Below are positions 33,104-41,591 of a stretch of 50,165 bases of DNA, in pieces. The notes under the pieces are model-generated. The model was not told the origin of the DNA, ran no database searches, and was given only the letters and a program-made list of their open reading frames with translations. Origin of the DNA: an uncultured Actinomycetes bacterium. GTDB lineage: Bacteria; Actinomycetota; Actinomycetes; Nanopelagicales; Nanopelagicaceae. The stretch spans positions 1 to 50,165 of the forward strand of contig CAIUAO010000049.1 of assembly GCA_903897155.1 (NCBI GenBank), written 5' to 3'. Positions within the stretch are counted from its first letter, which is position 1. Each line of letters opens with the position of its first letter. Both the position numbers and the translations under genes were made by a program.

Positions 33104-34161
33104 TGCGCTATCTTCTCATAAACGGCTCGCAAGACGCTCTCGCTCGGCGCCTGAATCCATCCTGGCTCACCAAGAGCTGCGAGTCCAACGAAACGTAACT
33201 CACCATTCCTTGATTTCTTATCACCGGCCATCAAGCCAAAGAGTGCATCTGCCGTGAACTTTCCAGAATCAATTGTGAGTGGCAATCCAAAAGATAGAAG
33301 TAGCTTTTGTTGGCGATCAAGAACATCCTTTCCGAGCCCAAGGAGCTCGACACTAAGAAGTGCCTCGAAATTCATACCAATCGCAACCGCTTCACCGTGT
33401 CTCAAAGAATAATGAGCACTCTTCTCAACTGCATGCCCAAAGGTATGACCATAGTTCAATATTTCCCTTAGCTTGCTCTCTTTAAAATCTTGAGAGACAA
33501 CCTCAGCCTTAACTCTCACGCTTCTCCAAATAAGTTCTTCGGCCACGCTTCGGGCATCTTTGATTGTTGAATTTTTCTCCAGCAAGGTGAGAATTTCAGA
33601 ATCTCTGATAAAGCCTGTCTTGATAACTTCTGCTAAACCTGCGGCAAAATCTCGATCCGACAGGGTTTCTAAAAATGCTATGTCAATATAAACACCTGAT
33701 GGTGAGTGAAATGCGCCAACAAGGTTTTTGCCTGCCCCGGTATTGATTCCAGTTTTGCCACCCACAGATGCATCGACCATTCCGGCGAGAGTTGTTGGTA
33801 TCCCATACCAATTCACGCCACGCAGCCAAGTAGCAGCTATGAAACCAGCAAGATCAGTTGTCGCTCCTCCGCCAAATCCTACGACTGCGTCTGTACGTGA
33901 AATTTGCGCGCTAGCAATTTCATCCCAGAGCGTTGTCACAACCTTGTGGTCTTTTTGTTCTTCCCCGTCTGGGACAACTCGAATAGTTACTCCAGATTTA
34001 TCTGCATACTGCTTTTTAAGATTTAGTTTTTCCTCGAGCGCAGCAGGGATAAGAATAAATACATGTGAGTGCTTGGAAGTGATACTTTCAAGTGCACCTT
34101 TCCAAGATGCCCCAATTTCTACATCATATGTATGTTCGGCACTTACTGAGATCTTTCTCAT
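33100..34161 (-). CDS. aroB: 3-dehydroquinate synthase
   Basis: Second shikimate step, converting DAHP to 3-dehydroquinate with NAD and a metal ion. The 353-residue protein shows VVGFGGGATTDLAGFIAATWLRG and PTTLAGMVDASVGGKTGIN for NAD and substrate binding, the metal-ligand Glu in GLAEVIKTG, and the two His ligands in NYGHTFGHAVE and LRHGEAVAIGM. It sits between aroK and aroQ with 4-base overlaps on both sides. Confidence 0.97.
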   Translation of the reverse strand: MRKISVSAEHTYDVEIGASWKGALESITSKHSHVFILIPAALEEKLNLKKQYADKSGVTIRVVPDGEEQKDHKVVTTLWDEIASAQISRTDAVVGFGGGATTDLAGFIAATWLRGVNWYGIPTTLAGMVDASVGGKTGINTGAGKNLVGAFHSPSGVYIDIAFLETLSDRDFAAGLAEVIKTGFIRDSEILTLLEKNSTIKDARSVAEELIWRSVRVKAEVVSQDFKESKLREILNYGHTFGHAVEKSAHYSLRHGEAVAIGMNFEALLSVELLGLGKDVLDRQQKLLLSFGLPLTIDSGKFTADALFGLMAGDKKSRNGELRFVGLAALGEPGWIQAPSESVLRAVYEKIAQ

Positions 34162-34670
34162 GCATGCTCCTTAAGCCGGGCAGCAATTTCAAGTGCAACT
34201 TCTTGGGCTTTCTTGTTATCTGTTGCGATAGTGATATCTGCAAGTTCTGTATAGATAGGCAGGCGTGCCTGCATGAGCGCCGACCACTGCTCACCAGGAT
34301 TTTCATTGAGTAAAGGGCGAGATGAGTTTGCAGATACCCGTGGGACTGCATTGCTCGCAGAAACATTGAGAAATACAACATCTGCTTGGCAATTTTTTAG
34401 TGCGCTTTGTGTATGAGGGTTCAAGATCGCTCCCCCGCCAAGTGCGATGATTCCATCTGCGTGAGAAAGCTGATGGACAACAATCGCGCTCTCGATCTCT
34501 CTAAACTTTTCTTCACCACTTTGCTTGAAAATTTCACTGATGCTTCTACCCTCTTGATTTTCGATAAGTGCATCGGTATCAACAAATTCCTGTTCAAGAT
34601 GCTTTGCCAGAGCGCGTCCAATCGAGGACTTTCCGCTTCCTGGTGGGCCGATCAATACCGCGATCGCCAT
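34158..34670 (-). CDS. aroK: Shikimate kinase
   Basis: Phosphorylates shikimate with ATP. The 170-residue P-loop kinase has Walker A GPPGSGKSSIG (8-18), the shikimate-binding VDTDALIE and FRE motifs, and the GGGAILNP loop (Walker B region). The lid Arg lies in SSRPLLNEN. It is immediately next to aroC and overlaps aroB by 4 bases. Confidence 0.96.
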   Translation of the reverse strand: MAIAVLIGPPGSGKSSIGRALAKHLEQEFVDTDALIENQEGRSISEIFKQSGEEKFREIESAIVVHQLSHADGIIALGGGAILNPHTQSALKNCQADVVFLNVSASNAVPRVSANSSRPLLNENPGEQWSALMQARLPIYTELADITIATDNKKAQEVALEIAARLKEHA

Positions 34671-35855
34671 TTATTTGATTTCTAAGGCTGCTAAATAACT
34701 GAGGTAATTGCGGCGAGTTTCAGCAACTGAATCTCCGCCAAACTTTTCTAAGACAGCATCAGCAAGAACTAGTGCAACCATTGCTTCGGCAACAACTCCA
34801 GATGCAGGAACTGCGCAGACATCAGAACGCTGATTAATTGCTTTAGCAGCCTCTCCCGTTTTCACATCAATTGTGTCTAGTGCTTTTGGCACCGTTGAGA
34901 TCGGCTTCATTGCTGCGCGAACTCGCAAAATTTCACCATTAGACATTCCACCTTCAGTACCACCGGCGCGATCTGTTCTGCGGATGATCTTTCCTGAAGA
35001 ATCTCGTTCAATCTCATCATGTGCAACTGAGCCCCTTCTGCGGGCAGTTGTAAATCCATCTCCAATTTCAACGCCCTTAATTGCTTGGATCCCCATCACC
35101 GCTGCAGCTAGTCGTGCATCAAGCCTACGATCCCAATGAGTATGAGAACCAAGCCCTGGTGGTAAATCAAAAGCTAAAACTTCTACTACTCCCCCAAGTG
35201 TGTCACCATCTTTATGCGCTGCTTCAATCTCAGCAACCATTGCAGCACTTGCCTTGGGGCTAAATGTGCGCACGGGATCTTCATCGACTTTATCTCGGTC
35301 TGCATAGGTCGGCAAAGGATGTCCTTCTTCAACAGACGCGGTGCCGATTGAGAGCACATGACTCATAATCTTTACGCCAACCGCTTGTTCTAAAAAGGCA
35401 CGAGCTACTGAACCTAGAGCAACACGCGCAGCAGTTTCACGGGCACTTGCACGTTCTAAAATTGGCCTTGCATCATCAAAGTTATACTTTTGCATTCCAA
35501 CTAAATCAGCATGTCCAGGTCTTGGTCTAGTAAGTGGCGCATTACGTGCTAACTCTGCCAACTCAGATTCAGGTACTGGATTAGCCGACATAACTTTTTC
35601 CCACTTTGGCCATTCCGAATTTGCAACTTGAATCGAAATTGGACCGCCTTGAGTTTTGCCATGTCTGACTCCGCCTAATATTGAGACAGCATCAGCTTCA
35701 AAATTTTGTCTCGCGCCGCGTCCAACACCTAACCTGCGACGACGTAAATCGGCATCAATAACGTCAGTGGTGATTGCAACATGGGCTGGGAGACCTTCAA
35801 GAATTGCAGAGAGAGCTGGGCCATGAGATTCACCAGCAGTAAGCCATCTGAGCAT
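34671..35855 (-). CDS. aroC: Chorismate synthase
   Basis: Last step to chorismate, needing reduced FMN. The 394-residue protein has the family signatures GESHGPALSAILEGLPA, RRRLGVGRGARQNFEADAVSILGGVRHGKT, RPGHADLVGMQKYNFDDARPILERASARETAARVALG, and RTDRAGGTEGGMSNGE. The conserved His residues (GESHG and RPGHAD) are present. It heads the aroC-aroK-aroB-aroQ group. No Shine-Dalgarno or clear -10 precedes the ATG. Confidence 0.97.
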   Translation of the reverse strand: MLRWLTAGESHGPALSAILEGLPAHVAITTDVIDADLRRRRLGVGRGARQNFEADAVSILGGVRHGKTQGGPISIQVANSEWPKWEKVMSANPVPESELAELARNAPLTRPRPGHADLVGMQKYNFDDARPILERASARETAARVALGSVARAFLEQAVGVKIMSHVLSIGTASVEEGHPLPTYADRDKVDEDPVRTFSPKASAAMVAEIEAAHKDGDTLGGVVEVLAFDLPPGLGSHTHWDRRLDARLAAAVMGIQAIKGVEIGDGFTTARRRGSVAHDEIERDSSGKIIRRTDRAGGTEGGMSNGEILRVRAAMKPISTVPKALDTIDVKTGEAAKAINQRSDVCAVPASGVVAEAMVALVLADAVLEKFGGDSVAETRRNYLSYLAALEIK

Positions 35856-35872
35856 GTGCTTATTGTGTCAGA

Positions 35873-36280
35873 TCAGAGCCAGAAGATGCTGCTAATAAAG
35901 CCCACTAGCAATGCCGGAGCGAAAGGGATGATTTTTTTGCCAGATACCAGCATCCATATCAGTGCAAAGAGGAGGGCAATGAAGATCGCATAGAGTGACT
36001 GTTGGAAATCTCCAATACAAAAACCAAGCGCCATGATCAGTTTCACATCTCCCATGCCTAATCCCCCAGCTGAAATCACTAGAAGTATCAAAGCAATTAC
36101 AGATAAGAAAGTGCCTGCAAGAACTCTGCTAAACATCACCGCATACGGATACTGAAGGTCTATGAGCAGTCCACTCAGAAGCATCACGGCCACTAGAAGA
36201 TTAGGAATTCGGTGAACTGCTATATCTCGAGCAGCGATTGGCGCACCGAGGATAATAAGTACAAAGCAGTTTGTAAGCAT
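35873..36280 (-). CDS. Small A24-type prepilin peptidase without methylase domain
   Basis: A 135-residue membrane aspartic protease of the TadV/CpaA-like A24 family, expected to cleave prepilin leader peptides at the cytoplasmic face. Both catalytic Asp contexts are visible: RDIAVHRIPN (Asp19) and GLGMGDVK (Asp78). About four or five hydrophobic helices are present, but the N-terminal cysteine-rich methyltransferase domain of PilD is missing, as in Tad/Flp systems. No pilin genes are in the window. It lies between aroE and aroC, as in several actinobacteria. The ATG is preceded by TATTTT at 6 bases and by a GAGGG that could also serve as ribosome binding site. Confidence 0.85.
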   Translation of the reverse strand: MLTNCFVLIILGAPIAARDIAVHRIPNLLVAVMLLSGLLIDLQYPYAVMFSRVLAGTFLSVIALILLVISAGGLGMGDVKLIMALGFCIGDFQQSLYAIFIALLFALIWMLVSGKKIIPFAPALLVGFISSIFWL

Positions 36281-36286
36281 GCCCTC

Positions 36287-36292
36287 AAAATA
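36287..36292 (-). promoter_or_regulatory. Possible -10 element upstream of the prepilin peptidase gene
   Basis: On the minus strand TATTTT is followed by 6 bases (GAGGGC) and ATG 36280. GAGGG could instead be a ribosome binding site. Confidence 0.3.
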
Positions 36293-36308
36293 GAAGAAAG
36301 CGGGGGTA

Positions 36309-36328
36309 TGTGGATTTAGTTATCCACA
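36309..36328. repeat. Short inverted repeat containing a consensus DnaA box
   Basis: TGTGGAT and ATCCACA form a 7-bp hairpin around TTAGTT. The right arm region reads TTATCCACA (36320-36328, plus strand), a perfect match to the TTATNCACA DnaA box. It lies directly after the aroE stop in a 49-base gap, so it may also act as a weak terminator (no T-run). Confidence 0.4.
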
Positions 36329-36329
36329 A

Positions 36330-37121
36330 TCAGAGCTGGGCGCGGCCAACCCCAAGTAAATTTCTCCGCATAAGGTCGAAATCAAAATCTAAGCCAGAAA
36401 ATAATTGAATCTGATCTAGTGCCTGTTCTACCAAGAGCTGCATGCCATCTATAACTTGGCTGCCGATCTCTTGAGCTCTCTTAAGGCCTTGCGTTGGAAA
36501 TGGGTTATACAAAACTTCAAAGAATGTTGTTTCTTTATTCCAGCTCTTTGAAGCGACAATCTCACTTGCACTAGCCGGCACGGTTGAAATTACTAAGTCA
36601 TATCCATCTAAAGGATGCTGCATATCAAAAAAATTAACTTCAGATTTTGTGGCAATACCCTTGAGAGCTTGAGACCTTTGTGCAGAGCGAAGAAGGAAAT
36701 CAACCTCAACCGCTGAGCCATTAAGCGCTCCGAGCGCCGCTCTAGCCGTTCCCCCACCACCGATAATTGCTACGCGCGTTTTTTTAACATTTTCTAGAAG
36801 GCGAATGAAAGCAGTTCTGTCCGTGGAGAGAGCAGAAAAATTTCCACCTTTGAAAAGTAATGTATTTGCACTGCGCATCTGCAAAGCAATGGGCTCAATT
36901 TCAAAACCAGAATTAAAGACACTTTCCTTAAGGGGCATCGTCAGAGAAAACCCCGTCCACCCTTCATTTTTGGCACGCTCAAAAAATGTTGGTGCATTTT
37001 CAAGCGTCAGCTCGATTCCTTGATAATCTGCTTGTAAGCCAAGTTCTTTATAGGCAGCCATATGCAGAAGAGGCGAGAGACTATGAGAAATAGGTGAACC
37101 TAAAACAGCAGCTTTAATCAT
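36330..37121 (-). CDS. aroE: Shikimate dehydrogenase
   Basis: Reduces 3-dehydroshikimate to shikimate with NADPH. The 263-residue protein has the substrate motif LGSPISHSLSPLLH, the catalytic Lys in LTMPLKESVF, the Asp in STDRTAF, and the NADP Rossmann motif IIGGGGTARAALGAL. The C-terminal DGMQLLVEQALDQIQLFSG closes the active site. The ATG overlaps the mltG stop by 4 bases. Confidence 0.95.
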   Translation of the reverse strand: MIKAAVLGSPISHSLSPLLHMAAYKELGLQADYQGIELTLENAPTFFERAKNEGWTGFSLTMPLKESVFNSGFEIEPIALQMRSANTLLFKGGNFSALSTDRTAFIRLLENVKKTRVAIIGGGGTARAALGALNGSAVEVDFLLRSAQRSQALKGIATKSEVNFFDMQHPLDGYDLVISTVPASASEIVASKSWNKETTFFEVLYNPFPTQGLKRAQEIGSQVIDGMQLLVEQALDQIQLFSGLDFDFDLMRRNLLGVGRAQL

Positions 37122-38155
37122 TTAAATGCCCCCGAAGCAAGGTTGTTGTTATAGAGGGTGTTCCACGTTTGAAAGAGAGCAAAGTCGTTTGTGAATCGGG
37201 TGTCATGGGGCTTAACTGTAATGAAATAGAGCCAGTTCCCGTCTAGAGGTTTAAGTGACGACGCAATCGCATCTGCTCCGGGGTTGCTAATAGGCGTAGG
37301 AGGCAAACCTGTATGGATGTAAGTGTTATATGGAGATGATATCTGCGTAGCTTTATTACTGAGCCCAATACGCCCTCGTAAATTTGCTGCATATTGAACC
37401 GTAGAATTAAGCTGTAAAGGCATCCCAAGCTTTAGTCGGTTATAAATTACTCGTGCGACTTTTGAAAAATTTGTTGGATCACCTTCAATTTGGACCATAG
37501 ATGCAATCGTTAGCACCTGATATGCCGAATACTTTTCATACCCATTTAAAAGCCCCGTGCTCTTAGCATTTATAAGGAAATGGCCCAGCATCTGCCCGAG
37601 TGCTTCATGGGTTGTTGTCTGGGGAGCAAATGAATAGCGAAGCGGGAATAGCTGGCCCTCTAAGGAGTGCGAGGCATTTGCTATAGGCGGTTTAAGTGAT
37701 GGGAGAGTATCTGCTTGAAGGAGCGCAGAATTTGCATGAAGTAACTTGAGCACATCAGAAAGTGTTGATCCTTCTTTTACAACCAGTGAATCAGCTATTC
37801 TCTTTTGATCAAGTAGCTGTGTAAGAGCCAGGGTTGAAGAAATGTGTGTTTGAATTCTATGAACGCCTGGGGCGATCCCCAGCCCCAGTTGTGATGCTGT
37901 AAGTTTTGCAACAAATACAGATGCTTTCTTCACAACCCCTTGCTGGGCAAGATCTGTAGCAATTGCGCTACCAATCTCGCCATTGGCGACAACGATTGAA
38001 ACTTCAGGGCCAGGGTGGGAGTCTGAAAAATCCTGTGGTTTTGTTGCAAGGATAAGACCAATAATCGCAATGATAATCACGAGCATTCCAATAACTATCG
38101 GACGCTTTTTGCCAGATAGTGATGCTTGGTTAAAGACAGGAAGTGAGTTACTCAT
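37118..38155 (-). CDS. mltG: Endolytic transglycosylase MltG-like protein
   Basis: Cuts nascent peptidoglycan strands at the outer face of the membrane. The 345-residue protein has a single N-terminal membrane anchor (IVIGMLVIIIAIIGLILA, about 20-37), a LysM-like region, and the YceG domain with ASMVQIEGDPTNFSKVARVIYNRLKLGMPLQLNSTVQYA, which contains the candidate catalytic Glu, then SPYNTYIHTGLPPTPISNPG. The topology is type II. It overlaps both ruvX and aroE by 4 bases, the conserved ruvX-mltG-aroE series. Confidence 0.94.
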   Translation of the reverse strand: MSNSLPVFNQASLSGKKRPIVIGMLVIIIAIIGLILATKPQDFSDSHPGPEVSIVVANGEIGSAIATDLAQQGVVKKASVFVAKLTASQLGLGIAPGVHRIQTHISSTLALTQLLDQKRIADSLVVKEGSTLSDVLKLLHANSALLQADTLPSLKPPIANASHSLEGQLFPLRYSFAPQTTTHEALGQMLGHFLINAKSTGLLNGYEKYSAYQVLTIASMVQIEGDPTNFSKVARVIYNRLKLGMPLQLNSTVQYAANLRGRIGLSNKATQISSPYNTYIHTGLPPTPISNPGADAIASSLKPLDGNWLYFITVKPHDTRFTNDFALFQTWNTLYNNNLASGAFK

Positions 38156-38592
38156 AGTGAGCCTGCAATTCTTTCTCGCTCCATAGCGCTTTCTAAGATC
38201 CCTACGGCAGCCATAGCATCAATCATTCCTTTACTGCTTTTTGCATCATGGCCTGCGCTACGAAGCTTTGCAGCGGCATTAACAGTAGATAGGCGCTCAT
38301 CGACTCTATGAACTGGAATAGATGAAAGTGTCTGAAGTAATTCAACGAAGTTTTGAACACTTTGCATTGCCTGACTATCTTTTCCAGATAAATGACGTGG
38401 TTGACCAACGACAAGATAAATAGGTTCGTATTCGCTAAGAAGTCCTTGAATCTGTGTAAGCAGACCAGCGTCTTGTGCTTGTAGCGTTGTTAAAGGAGTC
38501 GCAATTAAACCTGAAGCATCACTTATGGCAACGCCTATTCTTACCTGGCCATAATCAAATGCGATCCGTCGGCCCGGTTTCATAGTGCTCAA
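38152..38592 (-). CDS. ruvX: Putative pre-16S rRNA nuclease / Holliday junction resolvase-like YqgF
   Basis: A 146-residue RNase H-fold protein. RIAFDYGQVRIGVAISD provides the first catalytic Asp, LVVGQPRHLSGKDS the middle motif, and VDERLST with SSKGMIDAMAAVGIL the last acidic residues. In E. coli YqgF it processes the 5' end of 16S rRNA. Its length is typical, and it overlaps alaS by 4 bases, a near-universal pairing in Gram-positives. Confidence 0.94.
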   Translation of the reverse strand: MSTMKPGRRIAFDYGQVRIGVAISDASGLIATPLTTLQAQDAGLLTQIQGLLSEYEPIYLVVGQPRHLSGKDSQAMQSVQNFVELLQTLSSIPVHRVDERLSTVNAAAKLRSAGHDAKSSKGMIDAMAAVGILESAMERERIAGSL

Positions 38593-41261
38593 TTCTTACC
38601 TAATGCAGCCTTAAGTTCTTTGATTGCCGCAGGTATCTTTGAAGCATCTGTTCCGCCACCCTGTGCAAAATCATCTTTACCGCCTCCGCCGCCACCCAGG
38701 ATCTGCGAACCAATTTTCACAAGCTCGCCAGCCTTGATGCCAGTTTTTTGGGCCTCAGATGAAGTTGCAACTACAAAGATCACTCGGTCAGATTGTATGG
38801 AGAATAGACCGACAACGCTCTTGGCTTGTCTGTTTCTTAGATCTAGCGCCATTGTTCGCAAGTCATCACCAGAAATCCCTGATTCAACTTCAGCAAAAAT
38901 TACAGAAGCTCCATTCAGGCTTTCAAAAGAATTAGCAAGAAGGGAAACACTAGCTAGTGCTTGGGCAGACTTAAATGCACCTAGTTCCTTTTCAAGTACT
39001 TTCATTCTGTTGACTAAATCAGAAATGCGCTCAGGAAGTTCTTCAACACGTGCACCCTTAATAATTTCAGTAAGTGAGTTCAGCAAAACATGTTCTTTTG
39101 CTAAATAAGAGAATGCATCTGCGCCAACCAGAGCCTCAACGCGCCTGACTCCAGCTCCAATTGATGATTCACTGAGCAACTTCACGACTCCAAGCTCGGC
39201 AGATGAATCCACATGCGTTCCTCCGCATAACTCCCTCGCCCAATCACCAACACTCACAACACGTACGCGGTCACCATACTTTTCACCAAACAGTGCCATC
39301 GCACCGATTTTTTTAGCTTCAGCTTGTGTCATTTCTTCTGCGCTCACTTCAAGATTTTCAATAAGCAGTGAGTTCACGCGCGCTTCAACATCATTGAACA
39401 CAGATGCTGGTACTGCCCCGCTTGCGGGAAAATCAAATCTAAAGCGGCCTGGAGCATTCTCAGATCCTGCTTGTGTTGCAGTTTCACCAAGTGCTTCTCT
39501 AAATGCTTTGTGGACCATATGTGTTGCTGTGTGTGCACGGGAAATGGCCTTACGTCTTCCTAGATCAATTCTCGCCATCACATCTTGGTTGACCTTAATC
39601 GAGCCTTTAATAATTGATCCACGGTGCACATATAAACCTGGGACAGGGCATTGCACATCATCAATTTCAATTTCTGCTCCGTTAGCCAAGGTGATTACTC
39701 CGCCATCGGCAAGTTGTCCTCCACCTTCAGCATAAAAAGGAGTTCTACTTAGAACAATCTCTACCTCGCCACTACCAGCTTCTTGCACATTTTGACCATC
39801 AACTAAAATTGCTTGGAGCTGTGCTTCTGCCTCATTTTTCGTGTATCCGATAAATTCACTCTTGCCCCGAGCATCCATAACTTTTCGATATTCAGATAGG
39901 TCGGTATGCCCGCTCTTCTTCGACTTTGCATCTGCCTTAGCGCGATCTTTCTGCTCATTCATCAATTTGCGGAAACCAGCCTCATCAACCTTAAGACCCT
40001 GCTCTGTGGCCATTTCAAGCGTTAAATCAAATGGGAAACCGTAAGTATCATGGAGTTTAAAGACCGTATCTCCTGCAAGGGTCGCACTCTTACTAGATTT
40101 CACTTCAGTAGAAGCCATATCAAAAATTTGAGTACCACTCTTTAGTGTCGCTAGGAATGAATCTTCTTCAGCTTCTGAAACTGCGAGAATTCTCTTACTC
40201 TCCGACTTAAGCTCAGGATACTGAGGAGACATTGCGCCAATTGAAGCTTTAATCAATTCATTTAAATTATGATCTGGTGCACCCAAGATCCGCATGTTGC
40301 GGATTGTTCTTCGCATCATGCGTCGCAAGACATACCCTCTACCTTCGTTGCCGGGTAGGACGCCGTCGCCGATAAGCATCATCGCTGTTCGTGCGTGATC
40401 TGCAACGACTCGAAGGGAAACGTCATTTCGGCTACTTGTTCCATACTTCACGCCTGCGAGCTCAGAGGCCTTACTTAGAATCTGCATTGTTGTGTCGATT
40501 TCATAAATATTTTCAACACCTTGTAATAGCGCCGCCATGCGCTCAAGTCCTAAGCCAGTATCAATATTCTTTGCTGGCAACTCTCCGATAATTGGATAGT
40601 CATCTTTTGTGCCACCATCTGCGCGGATATTTTGCATGAAGACCAAATTCCAGACTTCAAGATAACGGTCTTCATCTGCAACAGGACCGCCCTCTTTCCC
40701 ATAGGCAGGGCCACGGTCATAGTAAATTTCTGAACATGGACCACATGGACCAGCGACGCCCATCGACCAGAAGTTGTCAGCCATTCCTCTACGTTGAATG
40801 CGCTCTGTTGGGACTCCGACGACCTTGTGCCAAATATCTGCAGCTTCATCATCGTTATGGAAAACAGTCACCCAAAGTTTTTCTTCAGGAAATCCATATC
40901 CGCCATCAGCGATAGGTTTTGTCAGCAAATCCCACGCTAGTGTTATTGCACCTTCTTTGAAATAATCACCGAATGAAAAGTTTCCACACATTTGAAAGAA
41001 AGAGGCGTGACGCGTTGTTTTTCCAACTTCATCAATATCTAATGTGCGTACGCACTTTTGAACAGATGTCGCTCGTTTAAATGGTGGTTGCACTTCACCT
41101 AAAAAGTAGGGCTTGAACGGAACCATTCCTGCATTTACTAAGAGAAGGTTGGGGTCATCTGCAATAAGTGAGGCAGAAGGAACAACCGTATGGGTTAAAC
41201 CCTGTGGGTTGCCTGATTCAAAAAAGCGCAGCCATCGCGCTCTGATTTCAGCAGATTCCAC
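38589..41261 (-). CDS. alaS: Alanyl-tRNA synthetase
   Basis: Charges tRNA-Ala and edits mischarged Ser/Gly. The 890-residue protein has the class II catalytic core (IRARWLRFFESGNPQGL, FFQMCGNFSFGDYFKEGAI), the tRNA-recognition region, an editing domain with RAHTATHMVHKAFRE and RELCGGTHVDSS zinc-binding motifs, and a C-terminal C-Ala domain ending in the glycine-rich GGGGGGKDDFAQGGG. All parts are complete. It starts 4 bases after the DUF948 gene and overlaps ruvX by 4. Confidence 0.97.
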   Translation of the reverse strand: MESAEIRARWLRFFESGNPQGLTHTVVPSASLIADDPNLLLVNAGMVPFKPYFLGEVQPPFKRATSVQKCVRTLDIDEVGKTTRHASFFQMCGNFSFGDYFKEGAITLAWDLLTKPIADGGYGFPEEKLWVTVFHNDDEAADIWHKVVGVPTERIQRRGMADNFWSMGVAGPCGPCSEIYYDRGPAYGKEGGPVADEDRYLEVWNLVFMQNIRADGGTKDDYPIIGELPAKNIDTGLGLERMAALLQGVENIYEIDTTMQILSKASELAGVKYGTSSRNDVSLRVVADHARTAMMLIGDGVLPGNEGRGYVLRRMMRRTIRNMRILGAPDHNLNELIKASIGAMSPQYPELKSESKRILAVSEAEEDSFLATLKSGTQIFDMASTEVKSSKSATLAGDTVFKLHDTYGFPFDLTLEMATEQGLKVDEAGFRKLMNEQKDRAKADAKSKKSGHTDLSEYRKVMDARGKSEFIGYTKNEAEAQLQAILVDGQNVQEAGSGEVEIVLSRTPFYAEGGGQLADGGVITLANGAEIEIDDVQCPVPGLYVHRGSIIKGSIKVNQDVMARIDLGRRKAISRAHTATHMVHKAFREALGETATQAGSENAPGRFRFDFPASGAVPASVFNDVEARVNSLLIENLEVSAEEMTQAEAKKIGAMALFGEKYGDRVRVVSVGDWARELCGGTHVDSSAELGVVKLLSESSIGAGVRRVEALVGADAFSYLAKEHVLLNSLTEIIKGARVEELPERISDLVNRMKVLEKELGAFKSAQALASVSLLANSFESLNGASVIFAEVESGISGDDLRTMALDLRNRQAKSVVGLFSIQSDRVIFVVATSSEAQKTGIKAGELVKIGSQILGGGGGGKDDFAQGGGTDASKIPAAIKELKAALGKN

Positions 41262-41265
41262 CGGC

Positions 41266-41550
41266 TTACTCGTGCTCCCTTGAGGAATTATTTTTGCGGT
41301 TCGGAATCAGCGACACAAGTGAACCTAATACCTTAAGCACGCCCGTATTCTTTTCAGTAAGCGTAGTTACCAAGGTATTGACCTTTTGAGTCATGTTCTC
41401 GGCAGTAGTGACAATGCGATTTGCGCTACGAACGGTCTTTTGGACTTCATCGATCAAACGAGAAAGACGAACGATTGTGTAACCAAGCGCCAAGGCAATA
41501 ATCAACAACGAACATGAAGCGATTATTGTTGCAATTCCACCTGGACCCAT
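41266..41550 (-). CDS. DUF948 family small membrane-anchored coiled-coil protein
   Basis: A 94-residue protein with one N-terminal transmembrane helix (IATIIASCSLLIIALALGYTIV, about 6-27) and a following amphipathic helix (RLSRLIDEVQKTVRSANRIVTTAENMTQKVNTLVTTL), the DUF948 layout. The C-terminus is polar and basic. Function is unknown; homologues are commonly placed before alaS in actinobacteria. TAGGCT is 6 bases before the ATG, so the DUF948-alaS-ruvX-mltG-aroE run probably starts here without a leader. Confidence 0.88.
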   Translation of the reverse strand: MGPGGIATIIASCSLLIIALALGYTIVRLSRLIDEVQKTVRSANRIVTTAENMTQKVNTLVTTLTEKNTGVLKVLGSLVSLIPNRKNNSSREHE

Positions 41551-41556
41551 ATCGCT

Positions 41557-41562
41557 AGCCTA
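41557..41562 (-). promoter_or_regulatory. -10 element of a likely leaderless DUF948-alaS mRNA
   Basis: On the minus strand TAGGCT is followed by 6 bases (AGCGAT) and ATG 41550, in the 41-base gap after aspS. No ribosome binding site is present. Confidence 0.55.
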
Positions 41563-41591
41563 CCCGAACGGATTGGTACGGGTGCTCAGAA

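Noticed and set aside
38620..39108. Open frame of 162 codons on the plus strand opposite alaS
   Set aside because: The Pro/Ser-rich product is the mirror of the Gly/Lys-rich AlaS tail; no start signal or domain is seen.
41563..41586. Terminator hairpin after aspS
   Set aside because: Only a 5-bp stem with a 12-base loop (ACCCG/CGGGT) and no T-run; too weak to list.
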